Origin: Lumbricus rubellus
Taxonomy: Eukaryota; Annelida; Clitellata; Crassiclitellata; Lumbricidae
Length of the DNA stretch: 64,000 bases
Reading direction: 5' to 3'
Assembly (NCBI GenBank): GCA_945859605.1
Contig: OX243815.1
Coordinates: forward strand, 38,447,165 to 38,511,164
Shown: positions 13,201 through 22,200 of the stretch, in pieces
How the letters are laid out: the number at the start of each line of letters is the position of its first letter
Numbering within the stretch: the stretch's first letter is position 1
Position numbers and translations under genes: made by a program
Notes under the pieces: generated by a model
The model's database searches: none
What the model was told of the DNA's origin: nothing
The model's input: only the letters and a program-made list of their open reading frames with translations

Positions 13201-16200
13201 CTGCTAATTCAGCTTTCTTCACCTCAGCCTCGGCTTTCTTGGCATCGGCTGCTAACTCAGCTTTCTTTACCTCTGCCTCGGCCTTAATCCTCTCTAATGC
13301 TTCAGCGGCTTCCTTTGCAAACGCCCTTTCTGCTATTCTATCTTGCCGCTGTTCCGCCTGTCTTTCTTTAACAAACGTACGGAGCTCCTCTCCACTTAGC
13401 TCTAACTCTTTGGCTAACTTCGCCCAGCTTTCGAAATCACTGTTGGCCATCACTTACTGACTTACTTCAAATTAGCAAGTAGTAAAATATAGGCAAAAAA
13501 TGCGCTATATAATTTCTGAACACAGAAATCAATTCAATATATCAGTCGCTGTGGACTCTTTAAAATACACTCTACAGTTCTAAAATGCAAGTCTCTATCA
13601 GTTCAGCTTTACATCCAAAAAATCAATATACTAGCAATATTGTTCTATGCTGTTTCTAGTGTCATTAATGTTCAATTAGATCAGTTTTTAAGCTGACTAA
13701 AATCCCGGAATCTGAGTCCCCATACTGTCGCATACCAGGTCTTACCCTAGACGCTTTATAAACTCAGTGATTCGTAATGGGTGATCAAGAATGATTACTA
13801 GATTGACCTACAACAAGGAACACGCTGCATTTCATTTTTGATGTATATTAAAAATATCAACGTTCAACAGTAAATATTATTCAATACCCTAACTACCTAT
13901 TGTGGCGTATTTATCTACTAAAATATTATAAGGTGCTTAGCTTCCTCAAGAGTTCCCTTCTTGAGTAGATGATGAGGTCCTTGTCCTTGACACAGGGAAA
14001 CTTGATTGGAAGGAAAGACGGGAAGAAAGGTCACTTCTCCCTGGCTGCCCTCGGTCGCCGTTTCACCACCGCGTCGTCTTCGTTCTTCTGTGAGCACTGG
14101 CTACTCACACGTCTTCTTCACTTCTGCTTCGTCGTCGAATCACCACTTCTTCTCGTTACTTCGAAACTCCAATCGCAACTAGTTCTCGCAATGTCTTCTC
14201 GATCCCAAGATCGATGCCGAGCGAAAATTGACTTTGTTCGCTATTACAGTCCGACTTAAACTTCGAACATTTCTATCTAACCCAGGTACTACGTTCCCTA
14301 GGATTTACAGATCAGCAGTGGAATAAACGTACAATAAGTCCCGTTTTTCACACTCAAATAAATGTCATCGGCGCATTCTGAATTAACGTTTTTGGTTGAC
14401 AAATCGCAAAATGTCTGCCATTCTTTTCAGAATCTCATGCCCGAATCCGACCACGTGACTCTTCGGCTGCTCACAGTGTTGATGATCGTCTGCTGCGCGA
14501 AACGCTGTTTTCGTGCCTCCTCAAGCGTTGACTGATTTTTGTAGCGCATTTGTGTTTGTGATTTCTACTGTTATATTCGCTAATGCTACAATTCAATTCA
14601 TTAATTATCTATTAAATACGCCAATTAATTGTCTAGCTTAACTGTTACTTAGTATTAATAATTACACAGGTTATTAGTTAATTGATTCGTTTGTTAAGGA
14701 GCGTTTATTCGCTACACAAACGCATATCCGGCAGTAATCCACGTCCAAGTACCTCCTCACAGTAGTACACGCTGTTCACTTTGGCCTTGGGTGTCACAAA
14801 GAATTGGAGCAGTTTTGCCGAGATTGGAGACAGCCACTGAAACCATGACGCTTTGAGTAAAGTGTTTACGGCCTTTCAGAAGTCAACGAACGAAGACGGT
14901 CAGTAACAGGTTTACGTTTAGAACAGGGATGTCAAAGAGCTGGCCCGCGGGCCATTTCTGGCCCGCCGACGATTTTTTTCTGGCCCGCCGAGCCTTTCCT
15001 AAAGATTACAAAATTTGAGAATAAAAGTTCAAATTTTGATATTTTACGGTCAGCGCCAAATACATGGAAGTTTTTTCTTAATGACGTCACTTTTGCTCAG
15101 ACGCACACTCGCACAGCTCTTTGTAGACTGTGTGTATCTGTCATAATCTGTGCCTTCTGTGGTTTCCGGTTGGTTGACAAAATTATGAAAGTTACGAAAC
15201 AGTTATAATATTTAAAATGTTGTCAAAATTTAATAAGAAACGAAAGAGGACATTAAATCAAGACCTTTTCGCGATATTTGGATGGATATGTATTTCTTTG
15301 GTGAATACAACAGTTATCCAGTAGGCCCATGTTTAATTTGTGAGGAAAACGATAGCGTTGTGAAGGGATAGGCCTACAAGACTTAAACTTAAAGTGATAA
15401 TTTTTTTATTGCAAGCTTACTGGTAGACTGTGAGCCATTTATTTTATGACAATAACTAGATTTAATTACCTTAGGTTTAGACCAAAAGCTTTACGAGTTC
15501 TATGTCATGTCCACGACTGATAATGAAAATCAAAATTAAGATTTTATAAGCCTCCCTATTTGGCTGTTTTGTATGCTAAAAATTGCACCATTTGAGATTT
15601 ACTTATACAAAAATTTTATGGGAATTGGCTGACCAAGCCTGGAGCTCCCTCTCAAATCACTATACCCAATTTTTCTCACGAGTTTCCACACCCTGGCCCG
15701 CCACTTGTTGGAAGATGTTCATTCTGGCCCGCCACTCAAAAAGGTTTGACACCCCTGGTTTAGAACTTGCACTCGCGTCAATTTGTCTAATTAATCGGTT
15801 GAGATTGTTTTTACTCCAGTTTCTAGCAAGAAATTCATTTATCATTTGATATGCTTTTAAATGTTTTTCAATTCTTAAATTCGAATCAAAGTCCTGACAT
15901 CTTCTGTTCACGGCGCAATGATGAAATTATTGTTTACGTCAGAAAACAGGGTAGGTGCGGTACACAACAATTATATGGCGCGTAGTGCAAGCTACCGTAA
16001 TGAAATTTGTTGGACTTATAGCTGATATAACGACCTTTAATTTGATGCATTAAGCATACACTTACTTGCTAAACTGCCTAAGTTATAGGCCTTCAAAGTT
16101 GAACAAATACTTTTGGGCCACCCTGTATAGGCCTAGTAGACTTTGCGCACAATGTTAAAATGTTCTTTTCCAACTTCTGATCAACGAAAATGCAATATTT

Positions 16201-19200
16201 CAAAGTGAAAGAGATTAAAGTTGTTGTTTGGAAAACTACTTTGAATTACCTCTTCTTTTTTTGTTAGGGCGCTGCGTCTTCGTAAGGTTCTTGGTGGAGG
16301 TTGGAGAAAACCAGGAAGCTTGGCAGCTGCAGCATTGGTTGCCATGGAAGATGCGCCTCGGCGATTGCTACAGGATCACAAGAATGCAATCGCTTTTACA
16401 AAAGGTAAATTACCGGTCTTATCGTAAAATGTGATAAACATTTATAGATCTGTCATTTTGAGTCAAGTTTGTTTATCCCAGAAACTGCAGCAACATTAGG
16501 CAAGTGTACACAACAGATCTTGCTATGGACAGTGGTATGCCTATACGTGGTGCCAGTCAGGTCGCGAGATCAGTTACTATGAGCGTATTAATAAGTCTAA
16601 TATTATTAATTTGAAGTCGTTCACCAAAATTAATTGCAATGCTCGCTCTGTCATGTTGAAGGTTCCATTCAGAAGATTTGCATTACATTACATTCGTGCC
16701 GACATCGCACATGCAGCAATTTGCCCTCATCGTTTTCTAAAACCATTGATCCATATATATTTTTTGATTTCCGTAAGCAACACCAGGCTGCCCCAAGTGT
16801 TGAAAAATAACTGGTAATCAATCCGAATAGAGAAGGAAATGCCTGTTGGGCTGCTTATCTTCTGTATTTTTGCATTGTAAAGAAATCTTGTAGCATAGGT
16901 CTACGTCTTGAATTTCAACACAAGGGTAACGAGTTCCAACCCCCGTTGGGCGGACATGCTTTGTATACTATAGGCTGCTATTAGCGCCATGTAATGCAGG
17001 CTGTCTGTTCAGTTAGCATAGTTAGGCCCAGTGGCGTCTACCAATGGGGGGGTTGGGAGAACGTTCTCCCACGGTTTCCAGAAATGGGGGGGTTTGACGG
17101 TTTTGGACGTAAACTGGGGGGGTTGTCGATTTCTAATGTATTATTTCGGACCAAGAATCCAAGATTCGTTTGAAGTAATTGCCAACTCAATGGGACATCA
17201 GTGGTGGAACAGAGGGGCGTAAATCTGTTTCCAGATGTGGGGAAGGAAATTTCCTAGTTTGGAATTGGGCGTAGTATGCCTCCCTCAAGGAGCCCACCAT
17301 TGAATTCAGTGACACCATAGGTTAGTGTTAATTGCTGGCTTGCATTACTGGACATAGCCTTTTATGTCAGGAACACAGGTAAACAACCATGCTGTAGGCC
17401 TATAATGTGGTCTTGAGATGAACTGATATGAGTATTTCTCCTCACATCAGAGAGCCCACACTCCCAATATGATTTGCCCATATACTTATAGGCCTACTTG
17501 TTATGTAGGCATGAATAATGAAGGTTATGTGTTGTATTGTGTTTGAGAAGTTGTAAAGCGCCTCTTACCGTACTAGCTATTCAGAGGCCCTATCAGCCCC
17601 CAGGAAATAAGAAAGACTTCAAACAGAGAAGTGCTGAAGGAGTTACCCACAATGAGATCTTAATACGGATAGAAAGAGAGGTCATTCCACATAGAAGGGT
17701 ATACACAATGTCAAAGGCTCGGTGTTTGGCCATAATTATAGTAGGCTTAGGAGATCAAAGTCGATCAGCAGACCGATTAGGGCGGGAAGGGGCTGCGGAG
17801 AGGGGTTTGTGCATCAAGCCACAAAGGTATTTAGGAGCTTGCCCATTTTGAGTTTACATGTATGTATTGTATGCTATAAATATGTATATATATATAATTA
17901 TATATATATTTATATGTCACATCATAAATTCCTCCCACTTTGTATTAATGAAGACGAGATTCAATGGACACAATCATTTACACCTCGTGTAGCCTTTGAT
18001 CACAGAGGGCAAGTTTTCAAGTATTCACGATTCGATTCGAGCAATGTAGCTTGCCGACCCTATGCTTTGTGACACAGCTGAGAGAAACTGTGGGAAATTC
18101 TCTCCTTTCCCACCCCTGCATTTACGACCCTGGTGGAACACATAGATTGAGGTGGACCTCTTATCGCTTCAGGTCACACCTAGGCCTACTGACGAAGTCC
18201 AGCCGAGCGGTGGCAGGCAAGATTGGAATGATCTTGGTTGGCAGGTGATAAAGTCCACAAATGACCAGGATGGCCAAGGGTCATTAGACAGCATAGGCGT
18301 CTTGCTGTGCTTGACTTGCTTGTATACCCCAGTCTTCGGTCAGTGGTTCCCTTTGTGAAGCTAATGACGTTACTACAGATGATTCGAATTAGATACCCGG
18401 CAAGCTCTGTAGGAGATCAGCTCAAATTAATGTACATGTAAGATGTAAACACGAGCCTTCCAGTTTTAGAGAATGATGCACTCTGGAGTTTAAGGGGCAA
18501 CTGGTTTCTGAAGGTGATATTCGGATATTCCTTATTATGCCATAGACTAGGGACTTTCATTGTTTCTCGCCGAGAGATGAAATAATTAAGCATGCACATC
18601 AACGGAAAATTCTTGACAGCCAGCCAGAGGGATATAATAGCCTGCAGACAATCCGTGGGGAGACTTCGGACATTAGGTTTTTACTATTAGGCACAATAGC
18701 CTATTCGGAGGTACCAGAAACATGAAATTTCTCCGCGGGTGAGTCATAACAATAATTAATTAGAACTGCACAATTCTCTGCTAATCTAAATTTGTTTGAT
18801 TATTTAGTTGCAGGTAGGCCGAAGCCCGAGCACAGCGCATTGACGTGACTTTTGTTCAAATTAAAATTTCTTTAAGCCCTGACCCTGTTCTGTTATGAAA
18901 TATAATATGCAAGGAATAGCCTACATTAAAATTCCAAGAAGTTTTGCCCAGGTCAAGAGCTGAATGGGCAGGTCATTATGACCTGCCCATGACCTGCTAT
19001 GGCAGCACCGTCACTTAAAACAGTTGTGTGAGTACAAGCTGAAAATGTAAACATTTGGGATGATTGCAATTTTGTTGCTATGCTGTAGGTTTTACAGCCC
19101 ACTTCCCCCCAAAATTAAGTATGCTAATGGTGATCTATGGTTAATGATGTAGGCACCTATAATTTTTTAGCAGAAGGATCTGTCTTTTTCCTGCAAAAAT

Positions 19201-22200
19201 TTATGTTGGCACCTATGCCAAACGTTAAGATATTTATAGGCCACAACTTGGTAGTTACAAATCTGCATTACTACTCAAGACTGAAATCAGAATAAAACTG
19301 TGTGTAGCCTAATGGTCACTAGACTCATCTGTAGAATAGGACCTTTAGTCTGTCTGTTGGAAAAAAATTAAATTATGCCACCAAGCCAATAAATTGTAAA
19401 TGATGTAAACTTGCGAATTAATAGATTTTTTTATTTTATAATTAAGATATTTGATTTTCTTTGCTTATAATCACTTTTATCATGATCTGCTCATTATATA
19501 TATATATATTACATATATAATTATATACATATATTCCCTATTAATGTACAGTTTTGTGTGCCTTCTGAAGAACCGAGTGTATTAGAAATACAAGTCGGCC
19601 AAAGTGGGGGGGTTTGTTCTCCCACGCCAAGTGGGGGGGTTAGACGCCACTGGTTAGGCCTAAGATTTGTGTATACATTCTGTGATCTGCGTTCTTGTGA
19701 ATCGTTTTAACTGCATACTTGTAACAGATTGCGGTCTGTCAACCGGATTGTTGAATAAAGGAATTATTATTATAACTGTAAGTTCTTTGGTTTGTTTCAA
19801 ATACAAGTAAAAGTTCTTTGGACTCAATTACAAGTATAGGCCTACATGAAAGCTGTACACAATTTAACCAGTTTTCAAACCAAGCGCAAAATCTCTGGCT
19901 AATTAACTACAGAGAATAAGAAATGGCTGTCTCTTGAGGATTTCCGTAAATCCCGTTGTCTTGTTTACAAATGAGTCGTAAAAACCATTCAACCTCCTCT
20001 CATCTCTGAACAATGAACGTGCTCTTAATTACCAGCGAAGAATGTTTTGACAGCGAAACAATGAACTTACCATAACTGTTGTTGTTATAACAATGCCAGA
20101 AATAATCGCACACGCTGGAGGAGTTGTACACGTCGACATTGAAGGAGTACATACAAACTTGATAATGGTCGACATTCTAAGAAACGACTTCATCACTGCG
20201 GCCGATTTCTGTAAACGGCTTTCACAGGTATGTCACGTTAACGCGTTTAAGCCTATGCCATGAACGAAACGACTTTCATAACAAGAAAGCATCTCTGCTA
20301 CGAAACGACTAAGAACAAAAACGAAAAAGAAAGAACGTAATTAAGAACACAAAAATAAGAAAGAACATAACTAAGTACGAAACGTCTAAAATAGGAAAGG
20401 AAAAAGAAAGAATGTAACTTAGAACAAAAACAAATCAGAAGAAACAAAGCTTAAAACGACAATGAACGAGAACGAAAAATAAAGAACGTAACTAAGTACA
20501 AACACAACTAAGAAAGAATATAAAAACTGAGAACGAAAACGAAAAAAAATTACTAAAAAACAAGTACAAAAATGAAACACAAAGAACGTAACTAAGAACA
20601 CAAATCTAAGAAAGAACAAAACTAAAAAAGAGAAACGACTATGAACGAAAACGAAAAAGAAAGAACGTAACTACGAACAAAAACAACTAAGAAAGAGCAT
20701 AACTAAAAGCGAAAAAAAACTAAGAACGGAAACGAAAAAATGTAATTAAGAACAAAACAACTGAGAAAGAACACAACTAAAATCGAAGCGACTTAGAACG
20801 AAAAACAAAAAAGAAAAGACGTAACTAAGAACAAAAGCAACCAAGAAAGAACAACTATAACAAAACGTCTGAAAACAGAAAGTAAAAAGAAAGAACGTAA
20901 CTAAGAATAAAAACAATTTTAAAAGAACACAACTAAAAACCAAACGACAAAGAACAAGACCGAAACAAACTAAGATAAAAAAATCAACTGAAAAAGAACA
21001 TTACCAAAAACGAAACGATTAAGAACGAAAGCGAAAAAGAAAGAACATAACTCAGAACGAGCATAACTAAAAACGAAACGACTAAGAACGAAAACGAAAA
21101 AAACGTAACTAAGAACAACACAAAAAAGAAAGAACAGAACTAAAAACGAAACGTCTAAAAACGGAAAGGAAAAATAATGTAACTAAGAACAAAAGCAACT
21201 CAAAAAGAACACAACTAAAAACGAAACGATTAGGAACGAAAAACGAAAAACGAACGTAACTAATAACAAAAACAACCAATAAAGAACATGACTGAAAACA
21301 AAACGACTAAAAAAGAACATGACTGAAAACAAAACGACTAAGAAAGAACATGACTGAAAACAAAACGACTAAGCAGGGGCGCAACCAGAAAATTTTCCTG
21401 GGGGGTGCTCAGAATTATTATTGTAAGCGCCGATGGTGCGAAGTAGCGAGTGCCAAAGGAACTTGCTTGATTGTGTAATCTTAAACACCGAATGACCCCT
21501 ACCCCCCCCCCCCCCACGCACCAAAAAACTCATCGAATTTGGAAAAATTGCGTGGGTCACCTTTTTAGCCTGGGGGTGCTTGAGCACCCCCAGGCTAAAA
21601 AGGTGACCCACGCAATTTTTCACCCCCTAGTTGCGCCACTGCGACTAAGAAAAACATAACTACTTAGGAAAACGAATAAGAAAGGACATAACTAAGAATG
21701 AAAATGACGCAGATCTGATCAATGCAGCCAGCCAGCCAGCCAAAGACCTAGCCATCCGTCCATCAATCCATCTGGCAAGCTAACTAGCCTGCCAAACATG
21801 CATAAAGCCGTATGTTTACACAATAATTATTACACATAATTATCTACAACCCATCCATACGCTCATAGGCGTAGGAGACGGGGTCCAGGGGGGGCAAATG
21901 CCCCCCAAATTTCGGGCAAGTCTGATTTTTCGGGCAGGCAGACCCGGAAAAATAAAAAAAAGTTTTAGAAAATTTTTACTTTTCTTATTTTTTCGGGTCT
22001 TCTTGCCCGAAAAATCAGACTTGCCCGAAAAAAAATGGAGATTTTGCCCGAATGACTAAAAAAAGGTCGTCAGAATTTTCGGGCAAACGTAACGGAAATT
22101 TTTCTTAAGATTTCGGCCGGAGGGAAAAAAAATTTCGGGCAAAAGTCTAATTTTTGCCCCCCAACGTTGAAATGTCCCCTACGCCTATGCATACGCTCAT

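Larger units (their letters stand above)
7797..14716 (-). mobile_element. Ty3/Gypsy LTR retrotransposon, internally deleted
   Basis: 6920 bp, bounded by 991-bp direct repeats starting TG and ending CA, with a perfect 5-bp target duplication CAAAC (7792-7796 and 14717-14721). Minus-strand order: 5' LTR (13726-14716), primer-binding-like site, gag-protease ORF, a non-coding filler, the C-terminal half of reverse transcriptase with RNase H, polypurine tract, 3' LTR. Integrase and the N-terminal half of RT are absent. One LTR mismatch was seen (8624 versus 14553), so the insertion is recent and must have used enzymes supplied in trans. Confidence 0.92.
6954..16125. mobile_element. Tc1/mariner-type DNA transposon, interrupted and decayed
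   Basis: Inverted ends begin CAGGGTGGCCCAAAAGT and are flanked by TA duplications (6952-6953 and 16126-16127). The inverted repeats are about 228 bp and about 97% alike by eye. Transposase remnants lie on the minus strand in three pieces, separated by a Gypsy retrotransposon (7797-14716) and a hAT-like element (14924-15757). Without these insertions the element would be about 1.4 kb. It sits in the large threonine aldolase intron. Confidence 0.85.

Noticed and set aside
20419..20943. Minus-strand Phe/Val/Leu-rich ORFs that look like membrane proteins
   Set aside because: They are the complement of the A-rich degenerate array; hydrophobicity comes from the T-rich strand.
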